Below, one piece after another: positions 1 to 15,609 of a stretch of DNA of 64,000 nucleotides (its first letter is position 1; every line of letters starts with the position of its first letter). The position numbers and the translations under genes are program-made. Source of the DNA: Lactarius indigo. Taxonomy: Eukaryota > Basidiomycota > Agaricomycetes > Russulales > Russulaceae. The notes under the pieces were generated by a model. It searched no databases. It saw nothing but the letters and a program-made list of their open reading frames with translations, and was not told the origin of the DNA. The DNA is taken from assembly GCA_025766275.1 (NCBI GenBank), contig JAFKAC010000007.1:496001-560000 (forward strand), written 5' to 3'.

Positions 1-515
1 GAAGAATAGTGAACAATCCAAGTAATATAGGCGAAGTCCTAAGATCCGGTGATCAGTAAGTGTGGGTTCTTATCAGATAAATCGTTGATGATTACATCAT
101 TAAACTGTGAGCCAACACAGTGTACAATGTACATACTCCATGAAGAATAGGAGGCAATTAAAAATTGCGAATACGAAGGTGGGCAGACTTAAACCGGAAG
201 AGTCGATGATTGTGCGTATGATAGCAAAGAAGGCAAAGCGGTATCGTGGTGAAGAAAACAAAACACGTCTCCACAAACCCATGTATGGGTGTACAACGAC
301 AAGGTGGAAAGGAATAAAGAAAGGACATGAAAGGGAACACGAGGACGAAAGCTGAGTGCTGAGCGCTGAGCGGCCGTCGAGCAGCCCAACGGAAGTGGCA
401 TTTGTGTACGCGTATTTGGACTGCTGATGCATCCCAAACTCTAATCGTCGGGGGAGTTAGCTCTCTCACTTCCTGACATCGAGCTCCAGTATTTCATTCT
501 CTGAGGCTTCAGAAG
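1..515. other. Leading stretch without a supported gene
   Basis: No reading frame here carries a recognisable motif or joins by splicing to a neighbour. The short open frames on both strands overlap one another and look random. The last part is presumably promoter and 5' UTR of the ribosomal protein gene that starts at 516. Confidence 0.6.
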
Positions 516-4193
<3,678 letters not shown>

Positions 4194-5664
4194 ATGCTAA
4201 CCCTCGAGCCTGGCTCTCTGTGCGACGTCTGTGCGGACGAGTTTAGTCCTCGTAATTTACCTCACTGTATCCCATGCGGTCTGTTTCTTTTTCTTTTATT
4301 TGTTTTCCTTTGTTCCGGAAAATTTTCCGCTCAACTGACACACTCCCTCTCAGGTCATGTACTGTGCTTGAGTTGCTGCAATACCATACTCGAAAAAACC
4401 ACTTCACGTCTCTCACCTGCTTGCCCCTTCTGTCGCGAACAGTTCACCCGCAGTACAGTTCGCCTCATTCGTATTGACTTCAATGGACCCAGCAGCGGCT
4501 GGAGCACCCCAAGAAGAAGCCCCAACAGCCCTCGACCCCCGCTTATTGAGGACGACTTTCCCAACGACCTTCTCCTCAAGGCTTCCGCACCAAATTACCC
4601 TGACTTTGGCGAGGCCCGTGCTCGTGACGGTCGTGTGCTCGAGTCCAAGGTCGCCCGAGTGGCTTCAAAAAAGTGCTCTGTGGAAGAGGTCACTGCCCTC
4701 CAGCAGGAAGTTGACCGCTGGCTCACAGAAGTCACTACAGCCGACGCTGTCCGTGCACCGTCCTCGTCTGCGCATAGCAGTTCGCTTACTCCTTGGCATA
4801 TACAGTCTTCGGCCCTTTATCTGAGCTCTTTGCTCCTCAAGGCTATCCTTGCCAACCACGTCGCATTTTCGGATGCAGCCAAGACGGCCAAACACGCAGA
4901 GACGTCCTTGAAACTAAAAATGGACGAGCTTGAACATGAGAGGGCCCGACTTGAGGTCGAACTCCATAAGTGAGTCACAATCCACATGTTTTCCGGTGCC
5001 ATTGATCCTAACTACGCCACTCCTCTCCTAGGCAGGTCTGTGGTCCGAACATCCGGGGATAATCAATGACTAACCTTTTTTACAGAAAGTCCAATACAAC
5101 CAAAAGGTCCAAGAGTGCCACAGTCTCCGCACGGAGCTCGGTCGCTTCGTGGCCAACCCCTCCACGCCCGCCGTGTCAACGGCATCATCAGCCGCGTCTG
5201 CTCACGCTGGTTTGTCGAGCGCGTCGCGGTCATCCACGTCTCCCCCTAGCTCACGCGTGGCGTCACCTACGTCCTCTCCATCATATATTCCCAATATTGC
5301 TTCGCCCCTCTCCCGCTTAGGCCACAGCCGCTCAACATCTGTGACCCCTACGCGCTCGGCGTCTGTAGCCCCCACGTCTCCTACACGCTCGGCGTCTATC
5401 GCTCCCCCACGAATTTCAACTCCTGGTTACCCTTCTACTACCCACCGATCTGCGACACCTGCCTTATCGTCATTCCGTTCGAGTACTCCCGCGTCGCCAT
5501 CCCCCATACGCAAATCCCGCACGATGTCGATGTCACAACAGCACCCTCCTCCATTACCATCTAGTGATCGCTGGCCGGCATCGCTCATCGCCGCAGCGTC
5601 AAAGCCCTCCGCCCCCGCAGCCGCATCGAGACCGCTTGGTCCCCGTGTCCCTACTAGGGGTTGA
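4194..5664 (+). CDS. RING-HC / coiled-coil protein, paralogue 1 (putative E3 ubiquitin ligase)
   Basis: Putative RING-type ubiquitin ligase; substrate unknown. Exons 4194-4278, 4354-4748, 4806-4969, 5032-5035 and 5086-5664 give 408 codons. A C3HC4 RING lies near residues 10-55 (CDVC, then CGHVLCLSC, then CPFC). It is followed by a helical region, a charged coiled coil ending in ERARLEVELHKQKVQYNQK, and a long Ser/Pro/Thr-rich tail. Start MLTLEPGSLCDVC matches the starts of the two paralogues at 12461 and 15610; an in-frame ATG at 4086 would only add low-complexity residues. The fourth exon is only 4 nt (GCAG). The intron at 4749-4805 is 57 bp and phase 0, so it could be read through, but both paralogues have an intron at this position. 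The RING assignment is firm; ligase activity is inferred. Confidence 0.85.
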
Positions 5665-6785
5665 TCCATTGATCGATCTGAACTATTTTTCCCCTTGCGC
5701 TCGGTACCTATACCCAGAACCGCACGCCGTATCTTATCACGGAGCTAGTTCTCTCACCCCGCTTTCAGCAGTGATTACATTAGCTTGATTCATTGTAAAT
5801 ACCTTTTGGTTTAGCGCCATGCGCTGCTCTTACTTATTACCTTTTTGATTTGTTTTCGATTTTCAGTTCTTTCCATCCTCCCTCGCTAATACTCCCCCCC
5901 CCTTCCCCTTTCCCCTTCACTCGTACTTATTACTTCCATTGTAGCAAACAGCTTACGAACTCTCTTACGCCTTGCATACGTCTTGTTCACGGTTCACGGT
6001 TTGGGATTCAGTGGGGTCACAGGATTCCCACCAGGTTAGAATTCTAATACCACGATTTTGCCCTTGATAAAGTACCGACCGATTCGTCAAAGTTAATTTG
6101 GCATGGGAGAATGTCCGATGTGGAGGGTGACCTAGTTCATGGTACAGTTACCCCTACTTTACGGCACGGCGTGCATGCAGCGCTGTATGTTACTGTTCCC
6201 TATATGTCACTAAAGGCTCCGTGGTCTGGCTCGTTCAAGGTCACAGGAGGAATCCGCTCTGTGAGGGCCGCCGTGCGGCTGTGCACGTCAACGCGGCGAC
6301 CCCGGAAATAGTCAGGAGTGATGACAATCCGAAGAGAAGAGCGCTGGTAATGAGAGGCATTCCCGGGCCCGGAACCTACTAGCAAGTCTTGCCCCGAGAC
6401 CTGTCGCACGGCCCACAGCCCTTCAAATTCAAAAGTACACGAGCCCCAGGGTTTTTCTTGTCCCTATTCACGGGTTCTCTATCAAAGGAAAAAAGTAGTG
6501 TAGATTGTATATAATAGGAGACGGCTATGCGCAAGATCCGCCGAGTGAGAAATGCCGGGTTATCTATCTAAACGCATTCGGAGGCACTACCGTACAAATG
6601 GCACAAATCGATGCAGCGAACGTGCAACCTCCAAGCACTGCTACGGTGAACAGATGATGTCTAAATTCGCCCTGGTATTGTTAGATATCGGTGCTGTGCA
6701 GATAATTTTGGAAACTCCAGGGGGGGGGGGGGGTCACTGTCAAGCCGGGGGTGATTTTTTTTTGCCCGCAGCCCGTTCACCCCTA
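5665..6785. other. Intergenic stretch between convergent genes
   Basis: This separates the 3' ends of the RING gene and GLE1. No supported coding sequence. It includes pyrimidine-rich sequence near 5850-5940 and a run of about 14 G at 6721-6734, where the assembly may be unreliable. Confidence 0.55.
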
Positions 6786-8856
6786 CTACTTGCCCATCAC
6801 CCGTTCAATTTCGAGCTGTAATCGCACCCGCGAGGCGTGGGCCTCTGGCCCAGAGCCGCCGAGAGGGGGGGGATCTGTCGTCACGCCCTCGTAAAGCAGA
6901 GCCATAAGTTTGATCCATTGCGAGCCCCACACATCGCGAGCGTGTGCACCTCCGACTTCTAGAGCGACTGCGTTTCGTTCGTTTTAGTCCTCAACGCGTC
7001 ATTTGGCGATAAGCGAAATAAAAAAACGTCACCTGAAAGGAGCTGTGTTGCGAGCGCAGATCGCAGCAGGGCAGGTTGTCCGACTAGTCGCGCGACGAAC
7101 GTCCAGAAGCGCGACAGGTGAAATTCACGCGGAAGGGGTCGCGACGGCGGTAGAAGCAAGAGAGAGAAGTACACGCGCATGATGCCCGCTACCCGCATGG
7201 TGTGATCTACGCTTGTCTCTTCCTCGCGCAGGCCGGATGCTTTCCTGTGCGTAGTGGGAGTGAATGGCGTGCCGTCGACATCTTTAGATGGCATGGGCAC
7301 CGGGACCGCCCAACCGCCTGTCCTCTGGCACAATTTTGCCCAAAACACGACACTGAAGTCGTCGAGTGCGATGATCGAGTTGAGGGTCAACTGCGCGATT
7401 GGCTTGGCCGATCGTTTCTCAGCCGTCACCTCAGTCTCTGCCTGCAACAGGATCGCTTTGGCAAGCGAGGACAATGACGCAAGATAGACGTCAGGAGGTA
7501 GTGCTGTTTGTGGGCGGAGTGTTTGAACGATCTGTTGCGACTGTGTGCATCATCACGATCAGGAGTTGCCGTAGAGCAATGTGGGTGGTGTTTGCTCACT
7601 ATGCTGGCGATCACCGCAGGTTCGCTTGTCAGCTGGCCGACCCTTGGCGTGATCTTACGCCTAATTTCGTTCCAAATCTTCTTCGATCCACGGTCGGCCT
7701 TGACGCGCGCGATCGGCCCCGACTTGAGTTGCTGCGTTGTCGGCATCTTGTGAACGAGTGATCGTGATCGGATGCGCGCAGAAATCCTCACCTTTAACGC
7801 GAGTCTCGCTTCACGCCAGTCCTGATCTGGCGTCGTCATCCCCAACGCGTCGCGTTCCTGGGCTTGAGCCTCCAAGGCTTGTGCTTTGGCCAATTCCACC
7901 TTCTCCGCTTCCTTCCTCGCGGCCTCCTCCCTGTCGGCTTTGGCCTTCGCTTCTTCCGCCTCCTTGGCTGCCTTCGCGGCCTCCTCCCTCTTGCGCTGCA
8001 GCTCAGCTGCTGCCTTTGCTTCGGCCTCTTTCCGCAAACGCTCGGCCTCTATCTGTGCCAGACGTTCCTCCGCCTGCCGCACTCGCACCTTTTCTTCCTC
8101 TGATTGGATGATATGTTCGGTATGTGCCCGCCTCATCTTTTGATGCTCGCTCCAGTTATTTCCGAGCCGTTTTTCGTCCTCCGCCTGACGAATTGATATC
8201 TGGGCCAGTCGTCTCGCAACGTCGTCTGCCTCGCGTTTCAGAGCGGCAGCTTGCCTTTCAGCGACCCGTGCGTGAGCTGCAGCTTGCATCGACTCCCGCT
8301 CAGTCTGTGCCGCTACCACTGCGCGACGCGCGGTGTGCTGAATCAGTCAGAGAGACGTGAGCGATGAGAGAATTGTCAAAAACAAAGGGGTCCATACAAG
8401 TGCGTCCTTTCGCGTCCGCTTTGCCCATTCTTCATACGGGTCGTGATGTCGAGCGCGAAGGCGAATTGCAGCCACAGTATCATCGACTTGGACGCGTCCA
8501 GAGGCAGAGAGACTTGCCTGCTGGCGTCTGCCTCGTGCTCAGGAAGGACAAGCGCGTGCATCCGGGGTAAGACTCACGACGAAGCGGAAGCGGGCGGTCG
8601 GTTTCTATTCCTGGCTAGAGATTCGGAGAGAGACGAGCTACCGCTGTCGTCGCTGCTGGATTTGTCGGATTCGGATGATGAGCTTGTCTGGGACTCATCT
8701 GATTCTGAGCTTGTGCCTGAATCAGAAGAGGATTGGAGGCCATAGGAAAGACTCCGCCTTCTGTAAGAAAGAAAGGATTGAGATGCTTCAGGGGGCTCGG
8801 TTCAATCATACGCACCGCGAGGGCGAGGGCGACGGTGAGCGAGCACTGAAGCGCAT
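6786..8856 (-). CDS. GLE1: Nuclear pore mRNA-export factor Gle1
   Basis: Gle1 sits on the cytoplasmic face of the nuclear pore and, with inositol hexakisphosphate, activates the DEAD-box helicase Dbp5 during mRNA export. Exons 8856-8816, 8760-8578, 8527-8398, 8337-7792, 7746-7600, 7540-7033 and 6967-6786 give 578 codons. The N-terminus (MRFSARSPSPSPSRRR) is followed by an acidic Ser-rich stretch and the motif HHDPYEEWAKRTRKDAL. A long Ala/Glu/Lys-rich coiled coil covers about residues 125-290. The C-terminal Gle1 domain has RRKITPRVGQLT, SQQIVQTLRP, RTGGWAVPVP, RVAGIMRVYFSL and ARDVWGSQWIKLMALLYEGV. All phases close without a stop. It is divergent from the R-SNARE gene with 121 bp between start codons. 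The family call is secure; the least certain splice is the second acceptor at 8528. Confidence 0.93.
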
Positions 8857-8977
8857 GGTTCAAGTTGGTGAGGGTGACAGCCAAAGGTGTTGTCCGCGGT
8901 GTCAACGGCCCGGCACACGGCGAGGTCGCCACAAACACGGCCCACAGTCGTCACACTTGAATCCACTCTCTGTTATC
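8857..8977. promoter_or_regulatory. Shared promoter of GLE1 and the R-SNARE gene
   Basis: Only 121 bp separate the two divergent start codons, so this stretch must hold both core promoters. No clear TATA box is seen. Function is inferred from position alone. Confidence 0.6.
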
Positions 8978-9938
8978 ATGTCTCTGGTGCGTCCCACTAG
9001 GCCTAGGCGTTGCCGCAGCTGGGTAACATATCCAAACATGTCCAGATACATGCACTCGTCGCACAGGGCTCGACTATTCTCGCCGAGCACCAGGCGGGCA
9101 AGCGTGACTTCTCTCAAGGTCAGTTTGGGGCAATGATGAATGGTTGGTTGCATCACAGTCTCACCCGTTGTTCTATGATAGCTACGCAGACTATTCTTTC
9201 GAAGATACCGCCAAACAATAGCAAGCTCACTTATGTGTGGGAACAGTATCTGTTCCACTATATTTCCGAGGGCGGTTTCACGTACTTAGTCATGGCGGAC
9301 GATTCGGCTGGCAGGTGCGTCTTTTGTCCGGGCCACAGGGGTAATTTCTTTGCGCTGACGCGGGGCGTAGGAGGATGCCCTTCACGTTCCTCGGGGAACT
9401 CCAGCGCAAGGTACGCTATTTCATATCGCAGCGTTCTTTTGTGCCCCTCATCTGTGGCGCCACAGTTCCTGTCCAGCCCTTCGGCGTCCGACTCCTCTTC
9501 CACCCCCTCTCCTCCCCACGCACTTCAGTCAACCTTTGGACCCGTCATCGCGCAACTCGTGTACGCGTACAACACGTCACCTCCCACGGATGACCTTTCT
9601 CGCGCACAGTCCGAGCTCGCCCAGGTGAAGGACATCATGGTGCAGAACGTAGAGCAGATCCTCAGCCGTGGGGAGCGCATTGAATTGCTCGTTGACAAGA
9701 CAGACAGCATGGCGAGTCAGGCGACAGCCTTCCGTCGAGGTGCACGCACCGTGCGGCGTCAGATGTGGTGGAAGAACAAACGCGTCCTTGGACTCGGCGT
9801 CCTCGTCGCTTTGGTGCGGACGCCTTGCCTTTTCCCCACTGGTTTCGTTCCTGAAATGACATGTGCTTCTCTTAGGTGATTCTCTGGATGATTATAGCAC
9901 AGTTCTGCGGGGCGGCGCTGCGGTGTGGAGCAAACTGA
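8978..9938 (+). CDS. VAMP7-type R-SNARE with longin domain
   Basis: Vesicle R-SNARE of the longin (VAMP7) class, acting in fusion with vacuolar or late-endosomal membranes. Exons 8978-8986, 9046-9118, 9182-9314, 9371-9410, 9466-9813 and 9876-9938 give 221 codons, the usual size. The longin domain covers about residues 1-110 (IHALVAQGSTILAEHQ, TYVWEQYLFHYISEGGFTYL). The SNARE motif follows, with the zero-layer Arg in VEQILSRGERIELLVDKT. A juxtamembrane basic and Trp-rich segment (RQMWWKNKR) precedes one C-terminal membrane helix (VLGLGVLVALVILWMIIA) with a short tail. The first coding exon is only 9 nt (Met-Ser-Leu). A short linker at the exon 4/5 junction is the least conserved-looking part, and its acceptor is less certain. 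Confidence 0.93.
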
Positions 9939-10519
9939 AAAGTTGCACCTTGCGGCCGCGTGTTTTTGTTGCGATCTGATCTGATTGGCATTCTCGTTTC
10001 TCCGATTCGCATGCTCCGTGTTCGCGCTGCGGCTGTCGGTGCTTCCTCATCTCCTATAATATGCACGCCTGTCTCCGGTAACTCCATCCTTACCCGCTTC
10101 TTCTCCTCCTTCCTACCAGTGGCGCATCGAGCGCTAACGTATCCGGTCAGAGTGATGTCGGACCTCATTTTGAGTCCAATGACAGTGTCACGAGTTCAAT
10201 TTAGAGCGTATCTAGTTTATCTCTCGGAACAAGTTCTGTATGTTATGTCTTAAGGCACGAAGATCCGAATCATTGTGATGCGATCCATAGCGTTCTGGAT
10301 TGAACGACTTTAAACTCCTCTCTCTACCTACATGCCATGGATGGTGATACATAGATACAATACAAAGGATACAACGTGAGGGGGGCGTGAACGCATAAGT
10401 ACGATAGAGAGGGGCACTAGACAATGTCCGAGGGTCCGCGCGTGATGCAAGTTGGTACATGAAACAAGTGAAAGGATCGTGACGAAAAAAAAGGGTGATA
10501 AGCACAGCTCATAGGGGTT
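9939..10519. other. Intergenic stretch between convergent genes
   Basis: It holds the 3' flanks of the R-SNARE gene and of the second RING gene. The open frames (for example 9960-10253) show no motif and no splice partner. Confidence 0.55.
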
Positions 10520-12461
10520 TCAGGCTTCTGTAGGTGACGAACGATGCCACTGGGGCTTCCCTATCGAAGGGCGTCTCTCATTCGCAGAACGCCGTTCAGT
10601 GTACATAGGTCTGCGCTGCGTACCGTCCTCGCCTCCGTACACATCTTTGAGTGACGGTATCGACGGGCGAGAATGTGTAAGGCGCTGCGTATGAATATGG
10701 GCTTGAGTCGGCGGTGGTACTGGTACTGGTGGGGGTGGTGGGTGAGCGTGCGGCATTTCTGCAGCGCGATTTTCGCTCGATTGACGGCGACGGCGCTCGC
10801 GCTCGCGCTCGATCTCCTGTGCAGCCGCGCTGGCATGTGATATCGCAGTGGGACGGGGTGGGGGTGGTGGGGGTGGTGGAGGCGTAGGTGGAGGTGGAAC
10901 CGCCAGGGTCGGTGCGGGGGTCGATTGCGGGGTAGGTGCATCCGCCAGGATGGCGTTGAGAAGTTGGCGGCGCGTCGAGCGTGCCCGTTCCGCTTCGTCG
11001 CCGGATTCGGGGACCAATTTCTCCTGTAAGGCTCGGATACGGCTCAAAGCCACGCGCCCGGTACCACCGGATGAATTGTTCCGAGAAAGCTCGCGTTGCT
11101 TCTCCTTCTCCTTTTCGTGCCTCCTATTGTAATATGTTGACGGCGTGGGATGGGGTAGTGACGCGCTCGTTTCGGATGCGGTCATGTCATAAAATCGCGC
11201 AATTGTCGCCCCAATAGCCATGGGCTTCGATACCGGGGTAGACAGTAGAGGTGCTGGGTACTCGACCGGAGTGTGATCTACATCCTCTGTCGACTGTGGG
11301 CGCGGCTTGAAGTAGTGATCCTCTTCTTCCGCGGGATCAGAGACACTCTTGAGAAGGGGGCTAACCGCGTTAACCGTCAATTGGACGGGCGAGAGATGGA
11401 TAGGAAGAGGCGAAAAGTGATCGGCGATGGGTTTAACAGGGGCATCGTCGGCACCTTCGTCCTCGACCATAGGTTCGAAAACTCGCTGATTCGTGAGGCG
11501 AGCTTCCGAACTTCGGCGGCTTCGCCCCTTAGGAGAGCAGAATGACATGAGTTGTTCACGGAGGTTTCGTGTTTCTTCGATTGCCTCCTCATACTAAAAT
11601 AACGTGATCGATCAATTTGTGATGGGCCGCGGGGAAGTGTCAGTATTCGTACCTTCCTGGAAGTCGCGTGGTTAGTGAACGATCAAAAAACGGAGCCAAA
11701 TCATCTCATTACTCACTTGGTCAACTGCTTCTCTCGGACAGCCCACTGAACCTCATTTGATTCCATCTTGTCACTGAGGTCCTCTATGGTCTGCTTCAGC
11801 CCAGCAATCTCTTGCTGGCGTTTCTCTGTCCTGCGGAGAGCATCCTGGTAGAGTTTGGTCTTCTCGAGTAAGCTGACTGTAGCAGCTTGTTCGTCCTTGT
11901 GCATTTGATGGTATCGAATGAGAAGTAGGTATAGCGCCCGAAGGTCCCAGTGCTTAAAGATGTGATCAGTAGTTATCAAGTATTGCGACGAGATCGCTCA
12001 CCTCCTCGGGAGTTTGCTCTTTCAGCCAAGCACAAGTCTCTTGGATGAGTGCCTGATAATGACCGCCGTCTGCACCATTACGAACAATAGAGATAATACG
12101 TTCTTTCAGATCTTCCTTTGAGACTGAAACACCGCCGTTGTCGGGGTGACCGACGCGTGAGGGGCGGACGTCGGGAGTCCGAAGGGCGACATCTATGTGG
12201 AGGCGCCGAACAGCACGTGGATCAAAATAGCTGCGACACAGAGGGCAGGCTAAGCGGGTGAGCGAGTCAATGCAACTACGAGAGTTTGAGTATTATTGCC
12301 TGGTCAAGGGTTAAATGTTGGGGGCCCATAACGTACGTAGAACAGAAAATATGACCACAATCTATTGCGCACGGGGCGCGGACGATAGGGGAAGATTCAG
12401 CCCCAAGTTGAAAGGGCTCGAGGCAAACATCGCAGGAGGATGAGGCCTTGACAACTAGCAT
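10520..12461 (-). CDS. RING-HC / coiled-coil protein, paralogue 2 (putative E3 ubiquitin ligase)
   Basis: Second member of the local RING family; substrate unknown. Exons 12461-12337, 12275-12002, 11952-11717, 11656-11653 and 11593-10520 give 570 codons. The RING lies near residues 11-60 (CDVC, DCGHIFCSTC, CPLC). Then come a short helical block (WLKEQTPEE/HWDLRALYLLLI), a coiled coil (LLEKTKLYQDALRRTEKRQQ onward) and a long disordered tail with Pro runs and Arg/Glu-rich patches. The first intron, cutting the codon just before the fourth zinc ligand, is shared with paralogue 3 but not paralogue 1. A 4-nt exon (GAAG, 11656-11653) joins two coiled-coil exons as Lys-Lys. The start MLVVKASSSCDVC is chosen by alignment with the paralogues; longer frames upstream are not supported. 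Confidence 0.88.
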
Positions 12462-13370
12462 TGAATAGACAGAGGGAGAGTCGAAGCGAATGCGCCGGGG
12501 TGGGAGACCGGAGGAGCCCTGTAACACGCCCAGTTGGTGCTTTTATGGTCGACCGGGACCGATCGCCTGGCAGGTGAATTGGGTAGGTAGCAGGGGGGCA
12601 GGGGAAGACCGTACAACCCAAAAGCAGGCCAGGAATGGGTGACGGCGCCTTCGCGGCACGAGGTCAGACAGCCGTACCAATAACATATCTCTGTGGCAGT
12701 AAAACCTTTTGCGGTATTTAGAGTACACATCAGGAAAGATGCCCTTCTTAATCACAAATTACCTGATACTCGTGGCACTTGCCTTTAGCGTGGGCGCTTG
12801 ATTGGACAAGGGCAACCCCGGGAAAAAGATGGGGGGAGATAAGCATGGAAGTGAATGTGATGCCTTACAGCTAGCTAAGCTGAGAATGAAGTCCGCCGTT
12901 GCACCCAACGTACATGGGAGTTGGCGCGCTCTAAACTCGCGTTAACCGGCAGGTTTTCGTTATCCAGGAGAGCGGCGACCGTACGATTGGCTCGCTGTTA
13001 CGCCGGGGGTGCGTTATGGTCTCGTGTCACCAACGTGTGTTGGACTATTTATTCGGAATTTTGTGAATAAATGAATGTTCCACAGAACCTCGCTCGCACT
13101 AAAAAGAAATGAGGGACTTGAACAAAGGAGTAGGACAGATTGCGCCCGGGAGAACCTTGCGAGCGCGTGGAGATTAAACAACGTTCGAAGGTGTTGGGGC
13201 TGGACAAAGAACGAGCAGGAGAACTTTCTGTGAAGAGATGGCCAGGCCGGGTCTCTGGGGTGGGGTGAGCCCCCGTAACCAGAAAGGGTACAGCGGCACC
13301 CTCTCAGCGCCTACTCCCTTTCCCCCCGCCCGTTCCCTCCGCTTAAGCTTCATTCAGACCATAACCATCC
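12462..13370. other. Divergent intergenic region between a RING gene and an orphan gene
   Basis: About 0.9 kb between divergent start codons. No exon is supported, so it probably contains both promoters. A C/T-rich run at 13310-13360 directly precedes the ATG at 13371. Confidence 0.5.
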
Positions 13371-15341
13371 ATGGATCTCCCACCCAGTACTCACCTCTAT
13401 CGCTCTCGAAATGTGCTGCATAGGGGTGGATCTGTCTCAGCCAGCGATCCATTCGGCATACATGCTGAACAGAACCTAGCAGATGAGAGAGCATTAATGA
13501 GCAGATTGACCATTGTCCGCGTTGCTTCAGATGACCACGAGTCCACGCCTGCTTCACCAGACTCTCGTAGGTCCAGTTGGTCCCCCACCCCCTCACTTCT
13601 CCATCTTCGTCCGGGCCAGTCCGCACAGGCCAGACGCCTGTCTTTCGCGTCATCCTCTTTTGCTCAGGAGTCTCTGTCACCGGCAGTACCCAACTCACCA
13701 CCATCTTACGCAAACAGAAAGCGCCGCCCTTCCACGTCGCTATATGCGCAACGCTCCTCTCTTACCCCCGAGCAACTGTGCGACCTTGCACAGTCATCGC
13801 TCCAGCCACGTCCTCTTGTTAAGGCAGACGCCATAGAATCACCTTCATCCCACCACAGTGTTATTCACTCTCCCGCCCATTCATCCACCACCTCGCTGTC
13901 TAGCACCTCCTTCCTCCCACTCCCTGATGGACAATTTCTACCCTTTCTCGACCGTCCCAATGAGGTCCTGGAATTCATTTCTACTAGCCCAACAAACCGA
14001 TTAATGGCCCTGCTCGAACAAGCCTTCCCCGCACATCTACGTAGGCGACGCCTCCGTCCTGAAGAGGCACAGTCATCCTCCCCGCCAAGCCAGATCGATG
14101 TCCCTCGACCTTCCCAGAAACTCAGCTATCGTGATGCACCCCCACCGGCATGGTCATACGAGGCGTTACTGGAGTGGATGTCAACCGTTTCACGTTCAGA
14201 AGCGGACGATGCCGTGTGGGTACACTCAATTCGTGCCTGTGTTATGGCTCGCAGTGAGCAAATATGTGTCACTTTACTTGCCGCGCTCGGCGTACCCATG
14301 GAGGGGGGTGCGGACCTCGACGTGGTGTCTCTTCCAATTGGATTGCCAGATGCCGACTTGACACTCCCAGAGCTTTCCACAGGCTTTGCGGGTGGTCTTC
14401 TTGCACAACTACCTACCGTACCAGAGGTACCGACAAACGAGGACGAGGACGCATTTCAGCTCGAAATATTGCCCATCACCTTTGAAAGCACCGACGCGAC
14501 CATCAAATCTGACGCACAGCGGCGTTCTCATTCTGGTAGTACTTCCAGCTGGTCCCCGTCTTCACGATCCAGCTCCCGTCTATCAACTACCATGGAGAGC
14601 ATTGGCGAAAGTGACAGTGAACAATATGTGGTAACAGGCACAGATAGCATTCCCGTCGAATCAGAATTCCAGGTCTCTGATGAACATCTCCCTGGTGAGG
14701 TCACTGCTCGTGCAGGATCACCAGTGGGAATGAACGCTACCAAAACTCTGGAATTAATATCAGACCACGACCCTCTATCAGCAGCAGAGCAGTGGGAGAA
14801 TGATCGATTTACCGACGGGGACCATTACCGCATGACGTGGGACCAGGTCGAGAATTGCTATGGTCTCAGTATCTCGACCTGTGCACGACTTGCAGCCGAC
14901 CCTTCTCTTCCGTCTACTGTTCCACACAGCGCAATGCCACATGCTGTTGCGTCGTCTGTGCGGCCCAAGCAGCGCCGGAATACTGTACAGGTTTCGCACG
15001 TGTTGTCCGGTGCACCCGGTTATGAGGGATTCACGTGGCGCCCTGGAGGACCTTTGTTCCCAATGTCGTTTACTGGTTCCACGGGTGGCAGCGAAGGGTC
15101 CGGCACAGGCCTGGAGATTGGTGGAAACTCAGATTCGGTCGTAACAAGGTTGGCGCTCACATCTTCGTGCGTTATGCTCGTGGGCTTGCTCATTTACGCC
15201 TTTCCCCTTCGAAGTAACCCCGTTTTAAAGCCGCGGTCGCGATCACGGACAAAACGCTCTGCGTCGACGGGGTCTCGTGCGAAAACGAATATGAAGTCAC
15301 CCCTCGCCCCTCCGAACAGCCCAGTAATGTTCCTCGTGTGA
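13371..15341 (+). CDS. Unknown protein with C-terminal membrane segment, single exon
   Basis: I do not recognise this 656-codon protein. The N-terminal third is Ser/Pro-rich and probably disordered. A more ordered part follows at about residues 190-360, with PLPDGQFLPFLDRPNEVLEF, YEALLEWMSTVSR and DDAVWVHSIRACVMARSEQI. After an acidic and Ser-rich middle comes one hydrophobic stretch near residues 590-608 (ALTSSCVMLVGLLIYAFPL), then an Arg/Ser-rich tail. This layout fits a tail-proximal single-pass membrane protein facing the cytosol. It has no intron, unlike all larger neighbours. It lies between two RING paralogues, divergent from one and in tandem with the other. Codon use and frame length argue that it is real; its function is unknown. 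Confidence 0.75.
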   Translation: MDLPPSTHLYRSRNVLHRGGSVSASDPFGIHAEQNLADERALMSRLTIVRVASDDHESTPASPDSRRSSWSPTPSLLHLRPGQSAQARRLSFASSSFAQESLSPAVPNSPPSYANRKRRPSTSLYAQRSSLTPEQLCDLAQSSLQPRPLVKADAIESPSSHHSVIHSPAHSSTTSLSSTSFLPLPDGQFLPFLDRPNEVLEFISTSPTNRLMALLEQAFPAHLRRRRLRPEEAQSSSPPSQIDVPRPSQKLSYRDAPPPAWSYEALLEWMSTVSRSEADDAVWVHSIRACVMARSEQICVTLLAALGVPMEGGADLDVVSLPIGLPDADLTLPELSTGFAGGLLAQLPTVPEVPTNEDEDAFQLEILPITFESTDATIKSDAQRRSHSGSTSSWSPSSRSSSRLSTTMESIGESDSEQYVVTGTDSIPVESEFQVSDEHLPGEVTARAGSPVGMNATKTLELISDHDPLSAAEQWENDRFTDGDHYRMTWDQVENCYGLSISTCARLAADPSLPSTVPHSAMPHAVASSVRPKQRRNTVQVSHVLSGAPGYEGFTWRPGGPLFPMSFTGSTGGSEGSGTGLEIGGNSDSVVTRLALTSSCVMLVGLLIYAFPLRSNPVLKPRSRSRTKRSASTGSRAKTNMKSPLAPPNSPVMFLV

Positions 15342-15609
15342 CCTGATGGGTTCTTGCAAGTATCATCTACGTCATTGTTGTATTATCTTATGCTAAATGT
15401 ACATGTACCGTGCATTGTTTTCATGGGAATCACGGCCTGGGATGAGGGTGCGATTAGATTAGATTGTTGTTGTATCAGCCTCGTGCCTCGTGCCCTTGCA
15501 TCGCCACTGCCAAATACAGCGATGTTTCTTCTCCGTCTGCTACGACTCTTCCCTTTCCCCGTTCTGTCGATTGCTTCCGGCCAAGTCTGCCATTAGAGAT
15601 CAAGTCGGA

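Noticed and set aside
100..469. Overlapping open frames on both strands at the window start
   Set aside because: They shadow one another, lack motifs and are Phe/Cys-rich in a way typical of non-coding sequence.
4749..4805. Reading RING paralogue 1 through this segment as exon
   Set aside because: It is in frame, but both paralogues have an intron at this position and the donor, branch and acceptor are normal; I treat it as an intron.
15490..15609. In-frame upstream ATG of RING paralogue 3
   Set aside because: The extra residues have no counterpart in the paralogues, which start MLxV/MLTL just before the RING.
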